Source: Petrolisthes cinctipes (Eukaryota > Arthropoda > Malacostraca > Decapoda > Porcellanidae). From it: 64,000 nt of DNA. The stretch is taken from the NCBI GenBank assembly GCA_033782935.1, contig JAWQEG010000286.1, positions 881,501 through 945,500 on the forward strand, read 5' to 3'. A program made the translations under genes and the position numbers. Of the stretch, positions 1 to 12,416 are shown one piece after another. The notes beneath the pieces were generated by a model. It saw only the letters and a program-made list of their open reading frames with translations. It made no database searches and was not told the origin of the DNA. Numbering within the stretch: the stretch's first letter is position 1; the number at the start of each line of letters is the position of its first letter.

Positions 1-378
1 CATTGGTCCGATATGTAATGTAATATTGTTCCAATATCGGGCCAATACATACTTGATAATGGATACTGGAACAATAATGGAAGTAGATAATTGGTCAACA
101 ATAGTTTCAATGTATGCCCGTTACTGGCCCAGTGTGCAAACGGATAATGGATCAATGCTGGCCCAGTGGTTTGCAATCATTGGTCCGATATGTAATGTAA
201 TATTGTTCCAATATCGGGCCAATATATACTTGATAATGGATACTGGAACAATAATGGAAGTAGATAATTGGTCAACAATAGTTTCAATGTATGCCCGTTA
301 CTGGCCCAGTGTGCAAACGGATAATGGATCGATGCTGGCCCAGTGGTTTGCAATCATTGGTCCGATATGTAATGTAAA
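1..378. repeat. 177-bp tandem satellite, about 2.1 copies
   Basis: Units start at 1, 178 and 355, giving an exact period of 177 bp; the third copy breaks off after about 24 bp. Two full units differ by very few bases. Each unit contains an imperfect inverted repeat (ATTGGTCCGATAT pairing with ATATCGGGCCAAT about 19 bp downstream). The reading frame stays open across the repeat because 177 is divisible by three, but the resulting protein is just the repeat and I do not call it a gene. The array continues off the left edge. Positions 379-429 hold nothing I recognise. Confidence 0.9.
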
Positions 379-429
379 GGAAAAACGATACGGGGCCATC
401 ACAAATCCAATATACCTGTGTTTGCTGGG

Positions 430-1790
430 CTGCTGATAATGACGTATTGCATGTATATGTTTAGTAGTTTATCAATCCCTTTTTCTGGTAGATTCATTAA
501 TACGTTTTTAGTAATACCTGTTAATCCTGGTGTTTTTTCTTTAAATTTTCTCAAATTATGTAGTAGTTCTACTTCTGTTATTTTTCCTGCATCTGGTATT
601 CTCTCTAGGTAAACTCTTTCATTTGGTGTTATGTCTTTAATTTTATCTTGCATCCATCCCTTTATTGTATTTTCATGTTCCTCATCAAAATTCTCATTTT
701 CTTCTTCAGTGATTTTAAAAACTTGGCACCATATATTTCTGAAGGCTTTTTCCTTTTTATCATCTTTATAGATTTTGTTTCCATTGGTATCCTTAACATA
801 TGGGGTTTTAGTTTTTTCCTTTCCATCTAGTTGATTTATTTGTCTCCAAAATGCTTTTGATTCATTTGTATCATTAATATTTTCTATTCATCTGTTCCAT
901 TCCTCTTGTTTGTTCCTTCTATTTATATTTTGTAATTGTTGAATTTAAGTTGTTTTATCATGCGTATTGTATAGATATTTTGTCCATTTTTGTCGATGTA
1001 ATTGTATGTGTCAGTGAATTGTGTTTGTATTATTCTAGTTTCTGCATTTATTCGTGGATGGGGTAAAGTTTTGTATTTTGTTCTCGGTATGTTCTTCTTC
1101 ATAGCCTTTGTTATTTCATCATGAAAGTTTTCTAGTTCTTTGTCTATTTCTTCTATACTTTTGTTATTTAAGTTATAGCTGGTCTCATATTTTCTAGATC
1201 TGATTTGTACCCTAACCAGTTAGCTTTATTCATTAAATATCTTTTCTTTATTGGAATTTGTATGGGGCTGGTAGACAGTTTCATTACTATTAGAATGTGA
1301 TCACTTGATGTTAAAGGACCTTGTTGGAGATGGTAGTTTACTGATGCTTTGTTATTACAAAAAACTCTGTCTGGGGTGGTGAAGTTTTGAAGTTTGGTCA
1401 TAGATGGATTAATTTTCCTGCATTCATTATTGTATACAGAGAGTTGCCAACATTGTTATTATTGCTCTGTCCAAGACTTATGTGTCTTGCATTAAAATCT
1501 CCTAATATATAAGTTGGTCTGTTATAATTTATTGATTTTAGGCAATAATTTGCTGGTAAATATGGTCGTCTAGGTGGGAGATATGTTGTACCTATTATTA
1601 TTTCTCCAATAGATGTTTGTATTTTTACAGCTAATGTTTCTTCGGTAAAATTATCTATTAGTTTGTAAGTTATATTTTTCTTTATTGCAATTGCTACACC
1701 ATCATTGAGTTCACCAGACTTGTTTGATTTATATACATCACAATTAAAAATTTGCATTTTTGTCTTTTTCTCTTTGTCCATGTTCGTTTT
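430..1790 (-). pseudogene. Jockey-type non-LTR retrotransposon ORF2 relic (endonuclease to start of RT)
   Basis: Read on the minus strand, this is a decayed LINE ORF2. Positions 1781-1398 encode an apurinic-type endonuclease piece with the motifs GTTYLPPRRPYLP and GDFNARH. Positions 1401-1168 continue it with the SSDH motif that normally ends the endonuclease. Positions 900-650 look like the linker before the polymerase, and 653-440 encode the entry to the reverse transcriptase (KTPGLTGITKNVL). The frame changes several times and the catalytic part of the RT is missing, so it is not functional. The Jockey-like assignment rests on the endonuclease motifs. It ends near 430, close to the satellite. 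Confidence 0.8.
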
Positions 1791-1929
1791 GTAATATAAT
1801 GTCAGAGTCGAAAATTTTATATAGATTACTTAGTTCATATTTCTTTGTGTTCCAGTGACGAACATTGTGTTGTAGTATTGTTATTGCTTTCATTGTATCT
1901 ATGGTACTAACTTATTTTTTCGTTCTCCT

Positions 1930-2420
1930 TGATTCTTCTAGGGGTGATCACTTGTTAGTGGACCTTGTTTTAAATAGTGATTTAGTGCTGCTTTGTTGTT
2001 GCTAAATATTCTGTCTAGAGCTGTCATGTTCCTGTGTCCAACAAAAGTTTTGAATACAGAAGTTGATAATTTCTCACGTGTTCATTAATGTATATAATAA
2101 TAGTGTTTCCTACATTGTTGTTACAATTATGTCCAAACATCATATGTCTAATATATATGTTGGTGTGTTGAAGTTTACTATTCATAAAAAAAAGTAGTTT
2201 TCTGAAAGGTATGGTCGTCATGGTGGTAGGTAGATTGTTGCTATAATTATTTCTCCAATTGTAGTATCTATTTGGACAGCTGTAATAACCTCTTGAGTAA
2301 AGTTATCTACAATTTTGTATTTAATGTTTCTTTGCATAGCTATTGCTACTCCATCATTTAGCTAATTATCTTTGTTAGGTTGGTGTATTTACTAAATAAA
2401 AAATATTTCACAAAAACGGA
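1930..2420 (-). pseudogene. Second, more decayed LINE endonuclease relic upstream of H2A
   Basis: This stretch resembles the endonuclease part of the preceding relic on the same strand, including an NNNVGN motif that aligns with QSNNNNVGN next door and the phrase around 2275-2350 that matches 1625-1700. Frames are broken throughout. It runs to the edge of the H2A promoter. A short remnant of the same sequence (around 2330-2420) also precedes the other two H2A genes at about 9270-9390 and 59160-59280, so this fossil predates duplication of the H2A units. The gap 1791-1929 holds no recognisable gene. Confidence 0.65.
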
Positions 2421-2483
2421 AAAAGGGCTAAGTTGATTCTTTCTATGGAGCTAGAGGATCACAAGACACCGTCCGACCCTCGC

Positions 2484-2975
<492 letters not shown>

Positions 2976-3030
2976 GGTTGCTCTCTGTCCCTAGAAGCCT
3001 CCTTTCCTCCTCTTCCCAACTTATAGATCC

Positions 3031-3047
3031 GGCTCCTTTATGGAGCC
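3031..3047 (+). terminator. Histone mRNA 3' stem-loop of H2A copy 1
   Basis: GGCTCC-TTTAT-GGAGCC, a perfect 6-bp stem about 55 bases after the stop, followed by ACA and then CAAAGAG at 3060-3066, which resembles the purine-rich histone downstream element bound by U7 snRNA. The loop has five bases, one more than the usual metazoan four. Confidence 0.85.
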
Positions 3048-4412
3048 ACATTTTCCTTCACAAAGAGTTTGATAATAGACAAGCTATTTATTGCGTTACG
3101 TTTCCTTTTATTGACTTAGGCTTTCATGTAAGGTCAGCGACAATAGTTGTCTTCTTGTACGAGTCTGGTTAATTAAGGCTTATATTTCCATTGCTTAGCA
3201 GCCGACTGTACAGATCTGTAGTAAGAACATTACAGATTAACTGAAAAAGAAGTGTCGGTGTTAATATTTGCCACGATTGAATTATGGGTACAAAGATAAA
3301 GGTTTTACCATTCTGCGCCCAAATGTGTGTCTTGCAAAATTCCTGTAGATGCGAGTGGGAGTGATTTGCGTCGAAATAATATGCACGATACTATATAAGT
3401 AGTGCATGTGATAGGTGAAGGTTTTTGTGTATGTAATGAATTAGGTTGAAATAAAGATTATGCACTACAATAAAGAAATATAGCGCTAGCGTGTATGAAA
3501 TATGAAGGTGTTGTTTATATTAGTAGGCAATAGACGTGCATGTCGACATTCTATTCCAGAGTGAAGGTAATGATAAATATGGGCTTATTCATTCGAGGAA
3601 ATAAAGCCATATAAAATCTGTAGTAAGTGTGGTTACGAAAGCCCAACTCACTAATACCTACACACAAACACTCTTAAGCACAAATATATTTTTACATACA
3701 CACAAAATCTCTCTTAAATATAAGCACATTAATACTTACACAAATAAATCATCTTAATAACACACACTAACGCTTGTATACACGCCAAACCCCACTCTTA
3801 CGCTTATCCTTACACAACTCACATATTCCTACACGCGCACACAAATAATGATGTAATAAGATGTTGTAGTATTATTTTAGGAGGTATTGGCTGCTTGGAC
3901 AGATTTTGTACATATTATGGAAGACAACTTGCAATTTTTTACCTGTGCCTACACTGCTGCTGCGGTCTTAATCTAAATAATATTTATAATTAAAGGCAAA
4001 TTACAAAATATAGCATCCATTCCACAATATCAACGACAGAAACCTACTTGCTAAAGCATCCAAACTGTAAAGTATCAATGCATAATAACTAAAATGAGCA
4101 ATTACCACCTATTTTTGACAAGCACAATATGGTTGCTCAATACTATTCCGACGTATAAATGAAGAAAAGCACAGCCATACAGATTTTACAGAGCATACTG
4201 TGTGCCACATGGAAAGAAAACCCATTAACTCAACGCAACCTATTTCATCTAGAACGCATATTGTAAATAACTCCGACCACCGTGACACTACCTAACTACT
4301 AGAAAAATAGATATAATTTATCGTGCTGTTGCTTGGTCAACGACCGGAATTGGTATTGACCACAGCCAGACATTACTGTCTACAATACATCTCTTTATGA
4401 AGGTTAAGTTTG
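3048..4412. other. Spacer between convergent H2A and H3, no gene seen
   Basis: Positions 3050-3860 are homologous to the sequence 3' of the other H2A copies (reverse complement of about 7790-8622, and 60909-61710), including a stretch rich in ACACA and TACACAC near 3655-3845. Positions 3860-4400 are unique in this window. No open frame with protein-like composition, RNA gene or mobile element could be supported. Confidence 0.6.
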
Positions 4413-4428
4413 GGCCCTGAAGAGGGCC
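4413..4428 (-). terminator. Histone mRNA 3' stem-loop of H3
   Basis: On the minus strand GGCCCT-CTTC-AGGGCC, a canonical 16-base histone stem-loop with a 6-bp stem and a four-base loop, about 30 bases after the H3 stop. It is the only stem-loop in the window with the standard loop size. Confidence 0.9.
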
Positions 4429-4457
4429 GAAATGGTACTGATGCACTGTAGGTTGGT

Positions 4458-5577
<1,120 letters not shown>

Positions 5578-5641
5578 GTGCCCCAATCGTGTGCATCTCT
5601 GACAACAACCATCCACCACTGCTGGTCACACTCAGAACAAC

Positions 5642-5658
5642 GGACCCCCCTGGGGTCC
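5642..5658 (+). terminator. Histone mRNA 3' stem-loop of H4 copy 1
   Basis: GGACCCC-CCT-GGGGTCC (or a 6-bp stem with a five-base loop), 17 bases in total, 64 bases after the H4 stop. It is one base longer than the canonical 16-base element. The mirror copy at 63755-63771 keeps the length with a changed loop. Confidence 0.8.
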
Positions 5659-6419
5659 ACAAATTATTCTTTTAGGAGAGACTACATAGACTACCTATCC
5701 TCAATATTAAATTATTTGGTTCTTTATTTTACTCTAGGTTCGTTTCCTAATTAGTGATTAGCTCACTTACATAAGCTGGTTATTTTTGTTTACTTTCAGT
5801 TTATGCAGTTCTGTCCGAATATTTGCACGTGACTGTATAATGGAGGTGTAGGGGTTGTTACTGTTTCTGTGTATTAATTACCCTGCATGATCGATGATGC
5901 TTATACAAGCTGGTCCGATAGGCATATGGCATTAATTAGTAACCATTGTGTTATTGTTATAGATGGTCTCCCCTTTCAAGTCTAAAACCATTGTTATTTT
6001 TATGAATTTAGACTGTACAGTATTGTGAGTATTGTCATTACTTGAATGATTCGGGGATGTTTCACTCGTGTCAGGAGAAGCCATGGGATATGTAATAGTA
6101 CATTATGTATATACAGTAATCGCTTCTTCCCCAGTAAGTATGGGTATCGAGGAAGGAAGCTAGCTGTGGCCTTTTCTATACTTTTATGGCTCTTTTGTAG
6201 CTTATAGCTGGATATTTATAGGTTCAAGTGCAGTTCTGTACTTTTTCGTGTAGGGATATTTTTCGTTATGGGTTCATCTTGGTGGTTTGTTCGGTGTACG
6301 TTGAATTTTAAATCACTATTCTTTACTTTGACTTACTGACGTTATTATTGGGTACCCTGGTATTGGATGCATTTACTAAGGTATTTGGATGATATTGGTT
6401 AGTTCTTGTAGTAGGTAGG
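5659..6419. other. Spacer after H4, no gene; holds a short motif shared with the H2B 3' region
   Basis: 5669-5709 contains TTTTAGGAGAGACT and then CCTATCCTCAAT, a pair of blocks that also occurs after H2B (7679-7707) and in the mirror copies (about 61808-61838 and 63709-63746). The remaining sequence is AT-rich and unique apart from its mirror at 63111-63750. No gene or RNA could be supported. Confidence 0.5.
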
Positions 6420-6740
6420 TTAGTCGCAGTGGTTGTAAGTTGTGCCATTTTTGTTATATTCTATTGTTATGCCTTCCCATATTACTTCTTTTATAATTTT
6501 CGTGGTCAAAGTCCTCATTTTCCTCCTCCGATTTTTTAAAAATGCTTTCCCATATAGCTGTAAATGTTTGTTGATTTTCTTTACAATCATACAGTATATT
6601 TCATTTATGTTTTTATTGCTTCCATCTGTTATATATGGAGAAGAAATGTTTGTAGTACCTCTCATTCTCTTTATCGGATCCCAGAAGTCTTGGAGGTTCC
6701 TGTAATTATCTACTATACAGTATATACATTACATGTTATT
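6420..6740 (-). pseudogene. LINE ORF2 linker relic in the H4-H2B spacer
   Basis: On the minus strand this encodes about 80 residues (YITDGSNKNINEIYC and following) that resemble the linker between endonuclease and reverse transcriptase of the Jockey-type LINE at 430-1790. No catalytic motif is present. The mirror copy is at 62790-63110 on the plus strand, so the insertion predates the inverted duplication. It sits about 200 bp upstream of the H2B promoter element. Confidence 0.55.
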
Positions 6741-6940
6741 TTCTAATGATTTTGTCTGCAGTCGTTTTTGTATGTTGAGTAAAATATGTCGGGAAATTTG
6801 GACAAGTATATAATTTTCGTAAAATCTATACAAACCTTTGCCGACATCAATATTGTTTTGCAATAAAAATTGTATCGTCCAGAATTGTGTTTTGCAATTA
6901 GACTTATTGCTAGGTTATTCATTGTTGGGACATCACTATC

Positions 6941-7073
6941 AGAGGCACCTAATTTTGACCAATCCAGGAGGAGCAATCGGGGCTAGTGGTCCCTCTTGAT
7001 CTTCTCGCTCAATATAAATATGAAAATGTGGGGGGGGCAATTTCGGTTCGACTTCCAACTAAACTAGGTAGAC
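6941..7073 (+). promoter_or_regulatory. H2B copy 1 promoter
   Basis: 6941-6974 holds the shared histone element in the opposite orientation relative to its gene compared with H2A (AGAGGCACCTAATTTTGACC then AATCCAGGAGGAGC). TATAAATA lies at 7013-7020, 54 bases before the ATG. A run of eight G follows at 7030. Confidence 0.75.
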
Positions 7074-7445
7074 ATGCCACCTAAGACTTCTGGAAAGGCT
7101 GCCAAGAAGGCTGGCAAGGCCCAGAAGGACATTGCTAAAGGAAACAAGAAAAAGAAGCGCAAGAGGAAGGAAAGTTACAGCATCTACATTTACAAGGTAC
7201 TGAAGCAGGTCCATCCTGACACTGGTGTTTCCTCTAAGGCAATGTCGATCATGAACTCTTTCGTGAACGACATCTTTGAGAGAATCGCCGCCGAGGCCTC
7301 TCGCCTGGCACACTACAACAAGCGGTCCACCATCACCAGTCGGGAGATTCAGACCGCCGTCAGGCTCCTGCTCCCCGGTGAGCTTGCCAAGCACGCCGTG
7401 TCTGAGGGCACCAAGGCTGTCACCAAGTACACCTCCTCCAAATAA
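7074..7445 (+). CDS. H2B: Histone H2B, copy 1 (variant tail)
   Basis: Encodes a 123-residue core histone H2B, partner of H2A. It has the lysine-rich tail starting [16 protein letters not shown], the fold ([20 protein letters not shown], about residues 32-51) and the C-terminal helix ending AVTKYTSSK with the Lys that is normally ubiquitinated. The start is the ATG at 7074. It differs from copy 2 at two tail positions: residue 19 is Asp instead of Ala and residue 24 is Asn instead of Gly. Copy 2 carries the form I consider typical of arthropods. TATA box and stem-loop are intact. Confidence 0.97.
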   Translation: MPPKTSGKAAKKAGKAQKDIAKGNKKKKRKRKESYSIYIYKVLKQVHPDTGVSSKAMSIMNSFVNDIFERIAAEASRLAHYNKRSTITSREIQTAVRLLLPGELAKHAVSEGTKAVTKYTSSK

Positions 7446-7483
7446 AGTGGTGCACTCTCTCCAGAATCATTTCGTCAACAATC

Positions 7484-7500
7484 GGCTCCTGTTAGGAGCC
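7484..7500 (+). terminator. Histone mRNA 3' stem-loop of H2B copy 1
   Basis: GGCTCC-TGTTA-GGAGCC, a perfect 6-bp stem with a five-base loop, followed by ACAAC, 38 bases after the stop. Confidence 0.85.
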
Positions 7501-8622
7501 ACAACATTTTAGACTTAAGGGAACTGTTATGGACAAAATTGAGTGAGGCCATGCATTGATGCTGGTTATATTTTTTGTGGTGTTATGTCGGACGAGCTTT
7601 CTAGGTGTCGAGGTGCGGTAGACGAAGTAGAAACAAAGTATGGAAGGTACCTCATTACCATCGAGTAGGATCGGACTCTTTTTAGGAGAGACTGCCTATC
7701 CTCAATGATAATTTTGTAGTTCCTCCTTTTATTTTTCCTAGGTTAGTCACAGTAGAGAAGGGGTGGGCCGCATTGGATAAATAAATGAACAGAGACGGTG
7801 TGTGCGCGTGTAGGAATATGTGTGTGTGTGTGTGTAAGAGTGGGGTTTGGCGTGTATACAAGCTTTATTAAAGATTAAATTAGTGTGTGTTATTAGGATT
7901 ATTTATTTGTGTAAGTATTAATGTGCTTGTATTTAAGAGATGTTTTGTGTATGTAAAAATATATTTGTGCTTAAGAGTGTTTGTGTGTAGGTATTAGTAA
8001 GTTGGGCTTTCGTAACCACACTTACTACAGAGTTTATATGGCTTAATTTCCTCGAATGAATAAGCCCATATTTATCATTACCTTCGCTTTGGAATAGAAT
8101 GTCGACATGCACGTCTATATACCTATTGCCTACTAATATACACAACACCTTCATATTTCATACACACTAGCGCTATATTTCTTTATTGTAGTGCATAATC
8201 TTTATTTCAACCTAATTCATTACATACACAAAAACCTTCACCTATCACATGCACTACTTATGTAATATCGTGCATATTATTTCGACGCAAATCACTCCCA
8301 CTCGCATCTACAGGAATTTTGCAAGACACACATTTGGGCGCAGAATGGTAAAACCTTTATCTTTGTACCCATAATTCAATCGTGGCAAATATTAACACCG
8401 ACCCTTCTTTTTCAGTTAATCTGTAATGTTCTTACTACAGATCTGTACAGTCGGCTGCTAAGCCATGGCAATATAAGCCTTAGTTAACCAGACTCGTACA
8501 AGAAGAGCTGAGTGAGAAGACGACTATTGTCGCCGACCTTACATGAAAGCCTAAGTCAATAAAAGGAAATGTAATCCAATAAATAGCTTGTCTATTATCA
8601 AACTCTTTGTGAAGGCAAGTGT
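7501..8622. other. Spacer between convergent H2B and H2A copy 2
   Basis: 7679-7707 carries the motif also seen after H4. A TG-rich stretch lies at 7797-7840. From about 7790 to 8622 the sequence is the reverse complement of the region 3' of H2A copy 1. No gene or mobile element could be supported. Confidence 0.55.
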
Positions 8623-8639
8623 GGCTCCATTAAGGAGCC
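8623..8639 (-). terminator. Histone mRNA 3' stem-loop of H2A copy 2
   Basis: On the minus strand GGCTCC-TTAAT-GGAGCC, 55 bases after the stop, with CAAAGAG downstream at about 8604-8610. Confidence 0.85.
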
Positions 8640-8694
8640 GGATCTATAAGTTGGGAAGAGGAGGAAAGGAGGCTTCTGGGGACAGAGAGCAACC

Positions 8695-9188
<494 letters not shown>

Positions 9189-9867
9189 GAGGGTCGAACG
9201 GTGTCTCGTGATCCTCTCGCTCCATAGAAAGAAACAACTTAGCCTTTGTAATTTTTCTTTCAGTTTTTGTGATAATTTTTAATTCATGAAGTACGCCAAT
9301 CTAACAAAGATATTTAGCTAAATGATGGAGTAGCAATAGCTATGCAGTTGAATATTTGTCGTATAATAAAACATAATTTCTTTATATTGTTTTCATTATC
9401 TTTGCCTATCATTGTGATGCTGAGAACATAATTCTGAAGTTGAACATAAAACACTGTGTTCAGTAACCTATAGAGAGATCCATGAGCATCACGTTGATCA
9501 CCATTACTGTCCTTGTAGTCCTTATTGTGTCATATGGTGTTCTGCGCAGTAATGCTGGAACTAGATAAAAGTAAGATAATGTATATCGAAACAGATTTTA
9601 ATAAAAATTACCTATAAGTAACTTAAAAAGAAAGATATAATATATTTCTCTTTCCTGCAAATGGGTTTAACATGTTAACATTCTGACTAGCGCCAGACTG
9701 GCAAATGGCAATGCATGAAACCTATAGTCCTTCAGTTTTGTGAAGGCGAAATGCTGTGGCTGGGATAATCCCGTCAAGAATGCATATCTACCTACACTTT
9801 TTTCTAATTAATTTATATATCTTTCCCCATAAATCTCTAGTTGTTTTCTAAATTCTCTACAAATTGA
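9189..9867. other. Spacer left of H2A copy 2, no gene
   Basis: 9270-9390 is a short remnant of the LINE endonuclease seen at 1930-2420. The rest is AT-rich unique sequence whose mirror image is 58680-59160. No coding frame is convincing. Confidence 0.5.
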
Positions 9868-10078
9868 CCCCGTAGGGGGGTATTGCCTGCATTAGTGATG
9901 TGGGCAATACTTTAAGGGTTTTGGCGCCCCTTCGGCCCCAGCCACTAGCTTTTAGTTCTTCAACTGTCCCTCTTTTCTTTCTATTTCCTTCCTGCTTGCT
10001 GTCTGACCTCTCTATCACCGTTTTCTGGCGCTATATGACCTCCCTGTTACGGCGCCTAATATCAATCAATCAATCAAC
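9868..10078 (+). repeat. SINE-like short interspersed repeat with TCAA tail
   Basis: A unit of about 210 bp starting CCCCGTAGGGGGGTATTGCC and ending in a short tandem tail (ATCA)n at about 10060-10078. A second copy lies inverted at 10578-10787 and a fold-back pair at 58460-58679. The short length, repeated occurrence and simple-repeat tail suggest a SINE, but I did not identify a tRNA-, 5S- or 7SL-derived head with clear A and B boxes. Confidence 0.6.
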
Positions 10079-10577
10079 CTCTACATATTGAGAACCAAAA
10101 TGGTATTAACAACATAATCTCGGCCGCAGTTTTTCGAATCATATAATTGGACTACAAGTAATAAGGGAGAAACGCCTATGTCATTAAAACTTTTTAAGAA
10201 CGAATGAGAAGGTTAAAAATAAGAGAAAGAAAAGATAAACGGTAAGAAAGGAGGGAAGGGCAAGCGAGAGAGGGATAAGATAGTAGGGAGGACGTGTAAG
10301 GTTGCCAGTTACTTGAGATATACTGTAATATATATAGCCTATTCATAAAATTAGACCAAGTTTATTGAAAACGCGATATAGTGGCGCCTATTTAAGTTTA
10401 ACCGATTATTTTTAAGGAAATGCATATTTAGAAGAAAAAATCCTGGTAAATAGCTTAATGAATTTGTTAACAAATATGATTATTAAAAAAATTAGAAAAT
10501 TAAACCGTTTTCTGCCAAAAAAAAAAACACACAGTTGGGCTTGAGAGAAGGTGATAAATAGGGTGGACTACAAGCAC
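10079..10577. other. Left-arm-only segment between two inverted SINE-like copies
   Basis: AT-rich, with a purine-rich stretch at 10200-10300 on the plus strand. No gene is seen. The corresponding place in the right arm (about 58590) has lost this segment together with parts of both flanking repeats. Confidence 0.55.
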
Positions 10578-10787
10578 GAGGGATTTTATTGATATTAGGT
10601 GGCGCAACAGCGAGGTCAAATAGCACCAGGAAAAGGTGATAGAGAGCTGTGACAGCAAGCAAGAAGAAATTAGAAAGAAAGGAGGGACAGTTGAAGAACT
10701 GTAAGCTAATGGCTGGGGCCAAAGGGGCGCCAAAGCCCTTAAAGTATTGCCCACATCATTACAGGCAATACCTCCCCTACAGGGCAA
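10578..10787 (-). repeat. SINE-like repeat, inverted copy
   Basis: The same element as 9868-10078 on the other strand. Its head (CCCTGTAGGGGAGGTATTGC) is at 10787 and its tail, AATATCAATAAAATCCC, near 10578. The two copies can pair with each other over most of their length. Confidence 0.6.
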
Positions 10788-11036
10788 GTACGAAGGATAA
10801 AAGGAATACAGGGATAGATGTCTAATATCCAAAGGATAATATATAATCAGTAGTCTATCCCACTACGATGGTGAACAAAAGACAGTGCCTTTATCTAAAG
10901 GATATAATGTAACAGATATTCTAATTATAATTGCTTGTTATTACTTTTCAATTAATCACCTTCATTTTTCTTACCCTCTTCCCCCTCACCCTCGCCTCAA
11001 ATCATCACATTTCTTCTCTCCTATATCCACCTACGT

Positions 11037-11723
11037 CAGTGGTTCTTAATTAACCTTTTTCAATATATGCACCCCTATCAAATCAGCAGTCAGTTCTCGC
11101 ACCCCTCTATTGCTGAAGAAAAAAAAAATGCTAAAACTGAAATACGTGGTTTTAATAAGTACATTTGTAGCCATCACAATACATTCCATGAAAGTATTGT
11201 AATGGCTACACCGCTACAGTAATGATTTATGTTATATAAACCGACCATTTAAATACATGTGAAGAAAGTAAAATCAGAAATGATTCACAACCAATCCTCC
11301 ACCCTACTGTATATGTATCAATAAGAAAAAGTTATTAAAACAGGGAAACCATAAATCACTCAAACAGAGGTCTGCGTGTGAATGGTGCGGGAGGGTGGTG
11401 ACGATAACCTCCCTCCCTCTGTGTCACCTACATGTCCTCCCTCCCTCTGTGTCACCTATACGTGTCCTCCCTCCCTCGTCCCTCCGAATCACATACATAT
11501 TTACTCGAGTCTGTTGCAACGTTGGCACTTCATTAGGAAATTAGGTGTAGGTTTTTCTCTAGCTCAAAACACTGCTGTAGCAAAAAGATTTTTTTTTTTT
11601 GCAGAAAAAAATAACATGCGTATATAAAAATATAATTTGCTTTAATTATGCCTATCCTCGCACCCCCTAGGAACCGGCCTCGCACCACCTAGGGGTGCGA
11701 GCACCCCTGGTTAAGAACCACTG
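11037..11723. mobile_element. Non-autonomous hAT-type DNA transposon (MITE), 687 bp
   Basis: The ends are inverted: the left end starts CAGTGGTTCTTAA and the right end finishes TTAAGAACCACTG. It is flanked by perfect 8-bp direct repeats ACCTACGT at 11029-11036 and 11724-11731. An 8-bp target duplication with CAG-type ends is the hAT hallmark. It carries no transposase. The mirror copy is at 57522-58207 with the same target duplication, so it was inserted before the inverted duplication. Confidence 0.85.
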
Positions 11724-11749
11724 ACCTACGTTAATGCACTTCTTTAAAC

Positions 11750-12176
11750 CCGGGTTCTTCAAACTACGGGTCCCGAATTCCTCCAAACTGGGTCGCAGGC
11801 TCACAAAAATAAATACATGAATAAAATAGAATAATAATGTTCGTGACAATAAAATAAATATGAAGTTCATACATGAATCCACCTAACATCTTTTATAATT
11901 GAAAATTCATATATTTGATTACCAATAAAACAAAATCATTGCACAAATATTAGCCTTCTTGAGAGAGAGTGAGAGAGAGGGGGAGGGGTAGGTGAGGCAA
12001 TGTTTATAATTCTGTTTAGAATGCCTTGTAATCATAATTATTGTGTTTCAGTTTCTGGCCTTGTATTTTCTTAGGTTGATAATTCTGGTCATTTGTAAAA
12101 GATCTTTCTGTATGGGTCGCGAGAATGATGTCATAGTAAAAACTGGGTCACGACTGAAAAAGTTTGAAGAACCCTG
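11750..12176. mobile_element. Second non-autonomous hAT-type MITE, 427 bp
   Basis: The left end is CCGGGTTCTTCAAACT and the right end AGTTTGAAGAACCCTG. The 8-bp target duplications CTTTAAAC lie at 11742-11749 and 12177-12184. It sits only 26 bp from the preceding MITE. A GA-rich run occurs at 11960-11985. It has no coding capacity. The mirror copy is at 57069-57495 with the same length and target duplication. Confidence 0.85.
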
Positions 12177-12416
12177 CTTTAAACTATTGGTGATTCGATA
12201 CCGTTCACAGTGTATGCTTCATTCATTCCTTCTGACACACGCCTTCTCTACCTGATCATTCGTTACCCTCCAATATAGCTCAGCCCACATTTCTCTCCTC
12301 AACTCCCACTAATATCCCCCCCTCCCTCCACCTGCAACTGTTGCCAGATCCGACGAGAGCCAAACCAAGTCGCTGATGGATGGGGTGTGGACCCTTGATC
12401 TGTCCGGAGCTGTACA

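Noticed and set aside
26..436. 136-codon ORF at the left edge
   Set aside because: It is a translation of the 177-bp tandem repeat and repeats the same peptide.
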